In this document: positions 1-6,678 of the stretch, one piece after another
Numbering within the stretch: the stretch's first letter is position 1
Layout: each line of letters opens with the position of its first letter
Assembly: GCA_001017865.1 (NCBI GenBank)
Contig: LATQ01000114.1
Coordinates: 1 to 16,019, forward strand
Source of the DNA: Rhodococcus sp. IITR03
Lineage (GTDB): Bacteria > Actinomycetota > Actinomycetes > Mycobacteriales > Mycobacteriaceae
Length of the DNA: 16,019 nt
Direction of reading: 5' to 3'
Notes under the pieces: model-generated
Seen by the model: the letters and a program-made list of their open reading frames with translations, nothing else
What the model was told of the DNA's origin: nothing
The model's database searches: none
Made by a program: the position numbers and the translations under genes

Positions 1-142
1 GCCCACCGTTGTGCCGCCACGGCTGGAAATGATCCGACACCGTCGCCGAATCCATCCCGTGCGCCTCGGCGAGCACCCCCAGCTCGACCAGCTCGCGCGG
101 GCCGAACTGCTCCGCCGACGCCTTGTATCCCAACTTCAGCAT
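1..142 (-). CDS. fgd: F420-dependent glucose-6-phosphate dehydrogenase, N-terminal part (runs off left edge)
   Basis: The enzyme oxidises glucose 6-phosphate to 6-phosphogluconolactone and reduces the deazaflavin cofactor F420, supplying F420H2 to cytoplasmic reductases. Only the first 47 codons are in the window. They contain [10 protein letters not shown] followed by RELVEL and then [12 protein letters not shown], which is the near-invariant N-terminus of Fgd proteins in the luciferase-like family. The ATG at 142 is preceded by GGAGG (plus-strand 153-157) with a 10-base spacer, a good ribosome binding site. The gene is divergent from the DeoR regulator and shares a 205-base intergenic region with it. 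The rest of the TIM barrel is outside the window, so completeness cannot be judged. The family call is firm from the N-terminal motif; another F420-dependent luciferase-like enzyme is a remote alternative. Confidence 0.9.
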   Translation of the reverse strand, partial: MLKLGYKASAEQFGPRELVELGVLAEAHGMDSATVSDHFQPWRHNGG

Positions 143-198
143 TACCGTGCAACCTCCGAACAACGTGGTGCCAGCGAAACGATCACGCACAATCGCGC

Positions 199-222
199 AA
201 ATCCTGCACGAAATCATGCACA
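199..222. promoter_or_regulatory. Tandem 12-bp direct repeat, candidate DeoR-type operator
   Basis: AAATCCTGCACG (199-210) is followed directly by AAATCATGCACA (211-222), ten of twelve bases identical. A weaker related copy, CAATCGCGCAA, lies just upstream around 190-199. The repeat sits in the divergent fgd/deoR intergenic region. DeoR-family regulators often bind tandem direct repeats, so autoregulation and control of fgd are plausible. This is inference; the binding protein is not shown. Confidence 0.4.
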
Positions 223-347
223 CTGAGCGCAGACAGTGTCAATATCCACGCAAAGGTGTGTCGCCCGTGCGTTATGGTCGTGCACCGACCCCGACCACGG
301 CGTCCGAGTACCCAGAAATTCGAGTGCCCAGAGCCCTAGGAGCAACC

Positions 348-1109
348 GTGTCCGCGACCGCACGGCGACGTGAGATCTTCCACCGAATCCTCGCCGACGG
401 ATATGTCGATGCGAAGACCCTCTCGGCCGATCTCGGCGTCGATGCGTCCACGATCCGTCGCGATCTCGATTCGCTCGCCCGCGAAGGGAAGGTCGAGCGC
501 ACACACGGGGGCGCCCGAGCGGTCGAGGGCGCGGGTCACGAGGTGCCGTACGCCCTCAAGAAGGACGTGCGCCGCGAGGAGAAGACGGCGATCGCGGCGG
601 TAGCGGCCGCCATGGTGTCCGACGGCGACAGCGTGGTGCTCGACAGCGGATCCACGACCTACGAGGTGGCCGTGGCACTGCGCCACAAGGCGTCGCTGAC
701 GGTCCTCACGAACGACCTGCGTATCGCGAAGTATGTTGCGGCATTTCCCGACGTCCGGCTTCTCGTGTCCGGAGGCGAGCTCCTCGGTTCGGTGTACACC
801 CTGGTCGGCGACCATGCCGTGCAGTTCCTCTCGGACTACTCCGCCGACTGGGCGTTCCTCGGTGCCGACGCCGTGCACCCCACCGCCGGCATCACCAACA
901 CCAACACGCTGGAGATCCCGATCAAGCGGGCGATGATCCGGTCGGCCGAGAGGACGATCGTCGTGACGGATCATTCGAAGTTCGGAGAGCGCGCACTCGC
1001 CCGCGTGGCGACTCTCGACGAGATCACCTCCATCGTCACCGACGACGGTCTCGACGAGGAGCATCGCGCAGCCTACGGCGACCGGCTCGTCATCGCTCCG
1101 AAGTCTTGA
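348..1109 (+). CDS. DeoR/GlpR-family transcriptional regulator
   Basis: This is a 253-residue DNA-binding regulator of sugar metabolism genes. Residues about 5-55 form the DeoR winged helix-turn-helix, with RREIF, then DLGVDASTIRRDL and the wing KVERTHGGA. Residues about 75-235 form the DeoRC sugar-phosphate sensor domain, with VLDSGSTTYEVA, LTNDLRIA, LLVSGGEL, FLGADAV and VVTDHSKFG in family order. The GTG at 348 is chosen because AGGAG (338-342) lies 5 bases upstream and because the family begins just before the helix. An in-frame GTG at 324 is an alternative. The frame is open upstream to 123, but that part overlaps fgd and is not family-like. The effector is probably a phosphorylated sugar. 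The gene is divergent from fgd, which suggests but does not prove that it regulates sugar-phosphate oxidation. Confidence 0.9.
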   Translation: MSATARRREIFHRILADGYVDAKTLSADLGVDASTIRRDLDSLAREGKVERTHGGARAVEGAGHEVPYALKKDVRREEKTAIAAVAAAMVSDGDSVVLDSGSTTYEVAVALRHKASLTVLTNDLRIAKYVAAFPDVRLLVSGGELLGSVYTLVGDHAVQFLSDYSADWAFLGADAVHPTAGITNTNTLEIPIKRAMIRSAERTIVVTDHSKFGERALARVATLDEITSIVTDDGLDEEHRAAYGDRLVIAPKS

Positions 1110-1133
1110 CATACAACCATTCGGTTGTACATT
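1106..1133 (+). promoter_or_regulatory. Promoter of the arsR-SRPBCC operon
   Basis: TTGACA (1106-1111) matches the consensus -35 and overlaps the stop codon of the deoR gene. TACATT (1128-1133) is a reasonable -10 with a 16-base spacer. Transcription would then start at about 1139-1141, at or beside the GTG of the arsR gene, which implies a leaderless or near-leaderless mRNA. Confidence 0.7.
1112..1129. promoter_or_regulatory. ArsR operator, perfect 7-bp inverted repeat
   Basis: TACAACC (1112-1118), ATTC, then GGTTGTA (1123-1129) form a perfect inverted repeat. It fills the spacer between the -35 and -10 elements. Bound repressor would exclude RNA polymerase directly. An operator of this shape fits the autoregulated ArsR/SRPBCC gene pair that follows. 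Confidence 0.75.
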
Positions 1134-1140
1134 TGGAGAT

Positions 1141-1482
1141 GTGAGCGGAGACGACGAGGACCGGGCCGACGCCCTGTTCCACGCGCTCTCCGACCGGACC
1201 CGGCGCGACATCATGCGACGCGTCCTGGCCGGGGAACACTCGGTGTCCGCTCTCGCAGCGAACTACGACATGTCCTTCGCTGCAGTGCAGAAACACGTCG
1301 CCGTGCTGGAGAAGGCCGGCCTGCTCGTGAAGCGACGCAGCGGTCGCGAACAGTTGGCCAGTGGTGACGTGACGGCAGTGCGGTCGGTGGCGTCCATGCT
1401 CACCGAGCTGGAGCAGGTCTGGCGCGGACGCATCGCGCGCATCGACGAACTCATCGCATCCGAATCCTTCGAGGAAGGCTGA
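1141..1482 (+). CDS. ArsR-family (metalloregulator-like) transcriptional repressor
   Basis: This is a 113-residue winged-helix repressor. The segment ALSDRTRRDIM, then HSVSALAANYDMSFAAVQKH and LEKAGLL is the typical ArsR helix-turn-helix and wing. There is no CxC metal-binding motif of the ArsR/SmtB kind, so it probably belongs to the subgroup that pairs with SRPBCC proteins and does not sense metals. The GTG at 1141 is preceded by GGAG only two bases away, too close for normal use, and the predicted transcription start falls at this codon, so leaderless translation is likely. It is followed after 3 bases by the SRPBCC gene, forming a two-gene operon. Autorepression through the 1112-1129 operator is inferred. 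Confidence 0.9.
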   Translation: MSGDDEDRADALFHALSDRTRRDIMRRVLAGEHSVSALAANYDMSFAAVQKHVAVLEKAGLLVKRRSGREQLASGDVTAVRSVASMLTELEQVWRGRIARIDELIASESFEEG

Positions 1483-1485
1483 GAA

Positions 1486-1971
1486 ATGCCTGTAACCGAC
1501 GTCCGGCACGACCCCGACAAGCTGACTCTGACCATCACAGCCGAGTTCGCCGCCCCGGTGGCCCGCATCTGGCAGGTCTACGCCGATCCCCGTCAGCTGG
1601 GGAAGGTCTGGGGACCCCCGACCTTCCCCGCGACGGTGGTCGACCACAATCTGAAGCCCGGCACCCGTACCACCTACTTCATGACCGGTCCCGATGGCGA
1701 GAAGTACGCCGGCTACTGGGACATCACGGCCGTCGACGAACCGGCGAGTTTCTCGTTCCTCGACGGTTTCGCAGAGCCGGACTTCACCCCGAAACCGGAA
1801 CTGCCCGTCTCCGACAACGTCTTCACCTTCGCCGAGCACGAAGGCGGCACGCGCGCAACCTATGTCAGTACCTACCAGAGCGCCGAGGCGCTCCAGCAGG
1901 TACTGGACATGGGGGCGGTCGAGGGCGCCTCGTCCGCCATCAACCAGATCGACGAACTGGTGGCTGCCTAG
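1486..1971 (+). CDS. SRPBCC (AHSA1/START-like) domain protein
   Basis: This is a 161-residue single-domain protein of the Bet v1-like superfamily, which folds around a hydrophobic cavity. The N-terminal strand TLTITAEFAAPVARIWQVYADP, followed by WGPPTFPATV, and the C-terminal helix with INQIDELVA are typical of AHSA1-like proteins (Pfam AHSA1). The ATG at 1486 follows GAGGAAGG (1471-1478) with a 7-base spacer. It lies 3 bases after the ArsR gene, the usual ArsR-SRPBCC pairing. In such pairs the ligand and reaction are rarely known; a role in binding a hydrophobic compound that relieves ArsR repression is only a guess. The frame is intact. It converges on the L,D-transpeptidase gene, whose stop is 65 bases away. 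Confidence 0.88.
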   Translation: MPVTDVRHDPDKLTLTITAEFAAPVARIWQVYADPRQLGKVWGPPTFPATVVDHNLKPGTRTTYFMTGPDGEKYAGYWDITAVDEPASFSFLDGFAEPDFTPKPELPVSDNVFTFAEHEGGTRATYVSTYQSAEALQQVLDMGAVEGASSAINQIDELVAA

Positions 1972-1993
1972 CAGCACCGAAAGGCCGACGATT

Positions 1994-2046
1994 CAGTTGC
2001 CCAACGGAATCGAAGATTCCAGTCGCCCAACGGAATCAGAGATTCC
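1994..2046. repeat. Two 26-bp tandem repeats, each containing a 6-bp hairpin
   Basis: Units 1994-2019 and 2020-2045 are 23/26 identical. Each contains a perfect hairpin: GGAATC-GAA-GATTCC at 2006-2020 and GGAATC-AGA-GATTCC at 2032-2046. The array lies at the junction of two convergent genes, so it could act as a bidirectional terminator, although there is no T-tract. The second unit contains the stop codon of the L,D-transpeptidase (plus-strand 2036-2038). Confidence 0.7.
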
Positions 2047-2974
2047 AGTCACCGAGACCGTCCCAGCCGTTGAGGGTTCCGCCGGCGGTGTTCTGCACGA
2101 TCACCGGGTCGCCCTTCTTGGCGTTCTCGTAGAACCACTTGCCGTCCTCGGTGCTCACATTGAGGCAACCGTGGCTGACGTTGGTGTTGCCCTGCGCGCC
2201 GACCGACCACGGAGCGGCGTGGAGGAAGATGCCGCTGTTGGACATCCGCGTCGCGTACTCGACGTAGGTGCGGTACCCCTCGGGGCTGTCGACCGGAACT
2301 CCGTAGGTCGATGAATCCATGTACATGTCGCGGTACTTCTCACCGACGATGTACGTGCCGTTGGGAGTGTCGTGGCCGGGCTTACCGAAGGACGTCGGCA
2401 TGGTGCGGACGACCTCCCCGTTGCGGGTCACGGTAATGGTCTTGGTGTTGTTGTCGGCGACCGTCACCAGAGCGTCGCCGATGGTGAACGACGACTGTGT
2501 GTCGCCGGCCTTCACGGTCACCGCGGTGTTCGCGGGCCAGAACTCGAACGGCTTCCAGCGGACCTGCGTGTTCGACGCCCAGTAGAAGGCCGTCGACGGG
2601 CGGCTGCGTGGTGATGCGGATGGCGCGTTCGGCGGCTGCACGATCTCCGACGGCCTCGTTGAAGCGGATGATGATCGGCTGCGCGACACCCACCGTCTCC
2701 CCGTTCGACGGATTGACGGACGGAGCGGAGAACGGGGCGGCCGGCTCGGGAGCGAGCTGGGGCGGAAGCTGCGGCGGCGTCACTCCGGGCGGCGTGAGGC
2801 CTTCGATCAGCTCCTGGACGCTCGGCACCTCCGGCCCACCGGGCCACAACGGTGCCGCGCTCGCAGGACCGGCGGTGGCGAGTGCCACGGCGCTGCGCCC
2901 ACAAGAGCAGCACCGACCCGCGCAGATCGGCGGCCCGTGCGGCGACGGTTCGACAAAGCTCGCTTTTCGAACAT
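2036..2974 (-). pseudogene. L,D-transpeptidase of LdtMt2 type, two frameshifts
   Basis: The intact product makes 3-3 cross-links in peptidoglycan outside the membrane. After repair it is about 313 residues. A signal peptide (1-40) starts [12 protein letters not shown] and ends ATAGPASA. A proline-rich linker, an Ig-like domain ([15 protein letters not shown] to [10 protein letters not shown]) and a YkuD catalytic domain follow. The catalytic motif SHGCLN has its Cys codon at plus-strand 2165-2167, preceded by [10 protein letters not shown]. One frame break is inside the signal peptide near 2885-2893, where restoring a G in GCGCCG gives [10 protein letters not shown]. The other is near 2584-2592, where two bases are missing between VDG and AFYW. 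The ATG at 2974 gives the only basic-then-hydrophobic N-terminus. The protein stops at GDWNL inside a tandem repeat, about 15 residues earlier than LdtMt2-type proteins usually do. Confidence 0.88.
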
Positions 2975-3184
2975 TCCACAACCCATCGTTCAGCGGTGCG
3001 CCGCGCCTTATTTCCCCTGCGCGGCGTGCTCGTACCCGTTCATTAGATACAGGACGGTTACGGACGGGCAATTCGAATGCGGGCCGTCCCGGCGTTTCCC
3101 CAGGCCAGCGAACCGGGTGGTCTCTTACGAATGCAGACGGCCACGGCGCGGGTGAACGGATATCACCGCGCCGCGGACCGGCGG

Positions 3185-3804
3185 TCACACCATTTCCGGG
3201 ACGTCCAGGTGTGCGATGGCGAGCTCGAATTCACCGGTATCGAGCACCCTGCGCCTGCCGCCCGAATCACCTCGGAGCCGATGTCGTCGCGGTGCGCTCT
3301 GGTGCGGTCCATCGCTTCGGCACTGTCGAACGTCAACGAGGTCACCCCGCGACCACTGGCACGGTCGAGCATCAGGCTGGCGCTGCAGAACCCCTCGAGT
3401 TCCTCCATCCTGGGGAGCGCGGCCATCTTCCACATGTCCACACCGCGATCCACCTGGTCGGGATCGATGTCGGCCCAGGTGACGCTGCAGCAGGACCCGC
3501 GGGTCGCATGGTGGTCGCGGTGCATGACCGCGATCTCCCAATTGGCCACGTCCGTGGTGGCGTGGAACATCCGGGCCGCCTCGTCCCGGAGCATGCGTGC
3601 CATGCCTTCGCTGGAGCGCAGCGCGTCCCCGTCCCGCCAGGAACTGGTGGCGATGCATCGGCCCGAGCCGCGGTCGATCAGCAGGGACAGTCCCATGCAA
3701 CCGTCGATGTCCGCCAGGGCAGGCATCACGATGTCGCGTACGTGCTTGATCCCGGCGTCGATGTACGACGGATGAGCATGAATTGTGGTGGAGCGTGCAA
3801 ACAC
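3185..3804 (-). pseudogene. Two-repeat dimeric alpha-beta barrel (ABM/Dabb-like) protein, one frameshift near the C-terminus
   Basis: After repair this is a 206-residue cytoplasmic protein made of two similar halves of about 100 residues. Half one runs from FARSTTIHAHPSYI to NWEIAVMHR. Half two runs from CCSVTWADIDPDQV to [14 protein letters not shown]. Each half has a helix containing a conserved MPAL or ALPRM segment, then a strand pair with LLIDR or LMLDR followed by SGRG or SGRC. This is the pattern of fused antibiotic-biosynthesis-monooxygenase-like ferredoxin folds, but no catalytic role can be assigned. The frame breaks near 3249-3254, where one base is missing before [10 protein letters not shown]. 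The GTG at 3804 is chosen because AGGGG (plus-strand 3813-3817) lies 8 bases upstream. The gene is divergent from the WS/DGAT acyltransferase, with 149 bases between them. Confidence 0.72.
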
Positions 3805-3953
3805 GATCGGCACCCCTCTCCTCAGGGCGGCGCCGACACGGCGTCGCCGGTCGTTTCGGCGCGACCCCCCACCCGAAACCACCCGTGTTCACACTGCTCC
3901 CCTACTCGGCCGTAGGCAATAGACGACCGGTCTGCGTCTGCCATCCTCGAAGG

Positions 3954-5291
3954 GTGGCGGCGTCGAGCGGTATCGACCGCATCGGTCCCGGCGACCTGAC
4001 CGAACTCGTCTCGGACGTGGGACGGGCACCTCTGAATGTCGGTGCTGCGATCTTCTTCGCCGATGAGAACCTGCGTGATCCGACGACACTGATGGCGGTG
4101 CTCACCGAACGACTCGTCGGGATCCGCCGGCTACGGCAATGCCTGATCGAGCCGGCGCTCGGGCTCGGACGTCCCTACTGGATCGACGACGACCACTTCG
4201 ACGTCGATGCCCACTTCTCACAGGTGCACTGCCCCGCTCCCGGCGACAGGGACGCCGCACTGACGCTCGCCGTGGACGCGGTCATCCGTCCGCTGTCTCG
4301 ATCCCGACCGTTGTGGCGCGCGGTTCTCGTCACCGACATCGCGGACCCGAACGGGCACACGGCGTTGGTGATGGTGCTGCACCACGTCCTGGCCGACGGG
4401 ATCGGTGGTCTGGCGATCCTGGCGCATCTCGTCGACGGCGTGGACAGCTCACCGCCCCTGCGCGAACAGCGCAGATCCGGGCAACCGAGTGCGCGAGAAC
4501 TTCTCTACGACAACGTGATCGGTCGTCTGCACATGCTCCGTCGGGCACCGCGGGCCATCGCACGCCTTCCTACTGCGTGGGCGGAACTCGGGCGAGGTGC
4601 CGGCGGACGTGCCCCGCGCTGCTCGCTCAACGCGCCCACCGGTGTTCGTCGTGCGGTCGGGACCGTCGAGGTGAAGCTGGACACCGTCCGCCGAGCGGGA
4701 CGTCGATGGGACGCGACGGTCGACGACGTGCTGCTGGTCGCGGTCGGTGGTGCCCTCGGCACGATTCTGCACAGGCGCGGCGAGTTCCCGCCCGAGCTGG
4801 TGATCTCGGTACCGATCTCCGCCCGCACCGCCGACACGAGTGGGCAGCTGGGTAACCGCGTCGGTGTCATGCCCGTCCGGGTACCGCTGGACGGGACCCC
4901 GGGGGACCGGCTGGTAGCCGTCTCCCGCGCCACCCGGCTACAGAAGGCGAACGTGCGAGGGTTGTCCGCCGAGCTGCTGGGTCCGGTCTTCCGCGCGCTC
5001 GCGGCCGCGGGGATGTTCCGTCGGTTCGTGGACCGGCAGCGCCGGGTCAATTCTTTCCTGTCCGACCTGCCGGGACCGCCGTCGACGATCACCGTGGCCG
5101 GCGCACCCGTCACGTCGATCGTGCCGTTGATCGTCAGCACGGGAAACGTCGCTGTCGCCTTCGCCGCACTGTCGTATGCCGGCACGCTGACGGTGGTGGT
5201 CGTCGTCGATCCCGACGTCGCCCCCGAGGTCCGCGAGGTCGCAGAGGCCGTGCGAGAACAGTTCCGCTCGATCGTCGCCTCCGCACAGTGA
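3954..5291 (+). CDS. WS/DGAT-family O-acyltransferase (wax ester synthase / diacylglycerol acyltransferase)
   Basis: The family transfers an acyl group from acyl-CoA to a fatty alcohol or diacylglycerol, making the wax esters or triacylglycerols that rhodococci and mycobacteria store. The protein has 445 residues, close to the usual length. The active-site motif HHVLADG (4380-4400) has the HHxxxDG form. The N-terminal IDRIGPGDL and the C-terminal domain with NSFLSDLPGPP and VSTGNVAVAFAALSYAG are family signatures. The GTG at 3954 is the first start consistent with the family N-terminus. GAAGG abuts it directly, so the translation signal is weak. A TTCACA at 3888-3893 could be a -35 element, with only a poor -10. 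The thioesterase follows about 50 bases later, so co-transcription is likely. Substrate preference cannot be read from sequence. Confidence 0.9.
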   Translation: MAASSGIDRIGPGDLTELVSDVGRAPLNVGAAIFFADENLRDPTTLMAVLTERLVGIRRLRQCLIEPALGLGRPYWIDDDHFDVDAHFSQVHCPAPGDRDAALTLAVDAVIRPLSRSRPLWRAVLVTDIADPNGHTALVMVLHHVLADGIGGLAILAHLVDGVDSSPPLREQRRSGQPSARELLYDNVIGRLHMLRRAPRAIARLPTAWAELGRGAGGRAPRCSLNAPTGVRRAVGTVEVKLDTVRRAGRRWDATVDDVLLVAVGGALGTILHRRGEFPPELVISVPISARTADTSGQLGNRVGVMPVRVPLDGTPGDRLVAVSRATRLQKANVRGLSAELLGPVFRALAAAGMFRRFVDRQRRVNSFLSDLPGPPSTITVAGAPVTSIVPLIVSTGNVAVAFAALSYAGTLTVVVVVDPDVAPEVREVAEAVREQFRSIVASAQ

Positions 5292-5349
5292 CCGCGGGTC
5301 GCTCCGATGTGACGGTCGGGAACCGAGGAGCGGAGTACCTTTGCTGTGC

Positions 5350-5787
5350 ATGTCGGAGGAGATCGCCGAGATCCGCACCCTCGCCGATGCCCGGAAGGTG
5401 TTGGCATCGCAACCGTTCAGCGTCCTGATCGGAGCTCGTCTGACCGAATACGAGCGCGGCCGGGCCGTACTGGAGATACCTCTCAGGGAGGAACTGCTCC
5501 AGCAGTTCGGTTTCGCGCACGGCGGGGTTCTGGCCTATGCGGCCGACAATGCGCTCACGTTCGCCGCAGGCACGGCCCTCGGACCCTCGATCGTGACGAC
5601 CGGCATGAGCCTCGACTACCTGCGGCCTGCCGGGGGCACGCTTCTACGCGCGGTCGCCACCGTCGTCAGCACCAGTCGCAGGAAGGCGTTGTGTCGTTGT
5701 GAGATCTACGCCCTCGCGGAGGACGGCGTGGAGAAACTGTGTGCCGCCGCGCAAGGAAGCGCTCGCGTGATCGACCTGAACGGATGA
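5350..5787 (+). CDS. PaaI-family hotdog-fold acyl-CoA thioesterase
   Basis: This 145-residue protein belongs to the hotdog family that hydrolyses acyl-CoA thioesters. The core is VLEIPLREELLQQFGFAHGG followed by AYAADNALTFAAG. HGG plus the downstream acidic residue (AADNA) is the catalytic arrangement of PaaI-type enzymes, and TTGMSLDYLRPA forms the next strand. The ATG at 5350 fits a family-like N-terminus. GGAG at 5332-5335 is 14 bases from that ATG but only 5 from an in-frame TTG at 5341, so TTG is a real alternative adding three residues. It follows the WS/DGAT gene closely, suggesting a shared role in controlling acyl-CoA supply. It converges on the ANTAR gene, with only 23 bases between stops and no terminator visible. 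Confidence 0.85.
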   Translation: MSEEIAEIRTLADARKVLASQPFSVLIGARLTEYERGRAVLEIPLREELLQQFGFAHGGVLAYAADNALTFAAGTALGPSIVTTGMSLDYLRPAGGTLLRAVATVVSTSRRKALCRCEIYALAEDGVEKLCAAAQGSARVIDLNG

Positions 5788-5810
5788 GCGACGGAACCAC
5801 CGCATGAAGG

Positions 5811-6506
5811 TCAGTCGGTTTGGGGTCCGAGTTCGACGATTCGGGCGGCGATCGTCGCCACCGGCACATTCGATTCCTGCGACAAGGCGACCATCATCGC
5901 GAAAGCACGATCGGCGTCCACGGCGAAACGTTCCATGAGCATGCCCTTGGCCTGGCCTATGAGATCCCGGGATGCGATTGCCGAGTGCAACTGCATCTGC
6001 CGACGACTCGAGACGAAAGCGATCGCGGCGTGGGCTGCGAGCACCTCCCCGATGTGAATCGCCGCCTCGTCGAAGGCATGTGCTTCGGCGGAGAACAGGT
6101 TCAGCGCTCCGGCCTGCATGTCGTGGGTATAGAGCCGGAACGACACGACGCTGCGTACCCCGGCTTCGACGGCTGCAGGCGTGAACATGGGCCAGCGCGA
6201 CTCGGTGGCCAGATCGTCACTGCGGGTGAACACCGTGTCGACAGCGGAATCGACGCACGGCCCTTCTCCGACCCGGGCCTGCAATGCATCGATCTGTGGC
6301 GGCAACTGTGACGTCGCTGCGTGCGATTCGAACTTTCCGCGGCCGGTGATGACGAGGACGTCGGCACTGTCGGTGCCGGGAATCAGTTCCACAGCGGCGG
6401 TCGTGATCCGTTGCAGAGTCGTGTCGAGATCCGTACCCGCACCGTCGAAGGACCGCGCGAGCTCGGCCATCGTGCGGCTCAGACGGTCGGGGTTCAGGTC
6501 GGACAT
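5811..6506 (-). CDS. GAF and ANTAR domain RNA-binding antiterminator regulator
   Basis: ANTAR proteins bind paired RNA hairpins and prevent transcription termination, often in response to a sensor domain. This 231-residue protein has a GAF sensor domain at about 20-150, with VGEGPCVDSAVDT and then AGVRSVVSFRL and AGALNLFSAEAHAF. A C-terminal ANTAR helix bundle follows at about 165-225, with SRDLIGQAKGMLMERFAVDADRAF and ending VATIAARIVE. The alanine- and leucine-rich AKGMLMERF segment is diagnostic for ANTAR. The ATG at 6506 is preceded by GGAAGG (plus-strand 6515-6520) with an 8-base spacer. That site lies partly inside a small hairpin. The frame is intact, unlike most of its minus-strand neighbours. 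Its RNA targets and the GAF ligand are unknown. Confidence 0.92.
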   Translation of the reverse strand: MSDLNPDRLSRTMAELARSFDGAGTDLDTTLQRITTAAVELIPGTDSADVLVITGRGKFESHAATSQLPPQIDALQARVGEGPCVDSAVDTVFTRSDDLATESRWPMFTPAAVEAGVRSVVSFRLYTHDMQAGALNLFSAEAHAFDEAAIHIGEVLAAHAAIAFVSSRRQMQLHSAIASRDLIGQAKGMLMERFAVDADRAFAMMVALSQESNVPVATIAARIVELGPQTD

Positions 6507-6513
6507 GAGGCAC

Positions 6514-6527
6514 ACCTTCCGAAAGGT
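6514..6527 (-). promoter_or_regulatory. Small hairpin covering the ribosome binding site of the ANTAR gene
   Basis: On the minus strand ACCTT-TCGG-AAGGT is a perfect 5-bp stem with a 4-base loop. The 3' arm includes part of the GGAAGG ribosome binding site, so folding could reduce translation. It does not match the paired hexaloop hairpins described for ANTAR targets. Confidence 0.4.
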
Positions 6528-6678
6528 CGGTGCGCTCGTCGGCGGCACCGATGGCAGTACAAGCATCGGCACCGTCACAGCGACACCGAGGTACGGGACC
6601 ACCAGCCTATCCGCGTGATCGGTCCGGACAAGGGGCCCAGCGGCACATGCAGAGACGCTCGAGACCTCGGTCCGTCGT

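Noticed and set aside
123..347. 75-codon N-terminal extension of the DeoR regulator
   Set aside because: It overlaps the start of fgd on the other strand, has no family similarity, and a good ribosome binding site precedes the GTG at 348.
2497..3915. 472-codon open frame on the plus strand
   Set aside because: It lies opposite the L,D-transpeptidase and barrel protein, is rich in Arg, Pro and Ser, and shows no domain or start signal.
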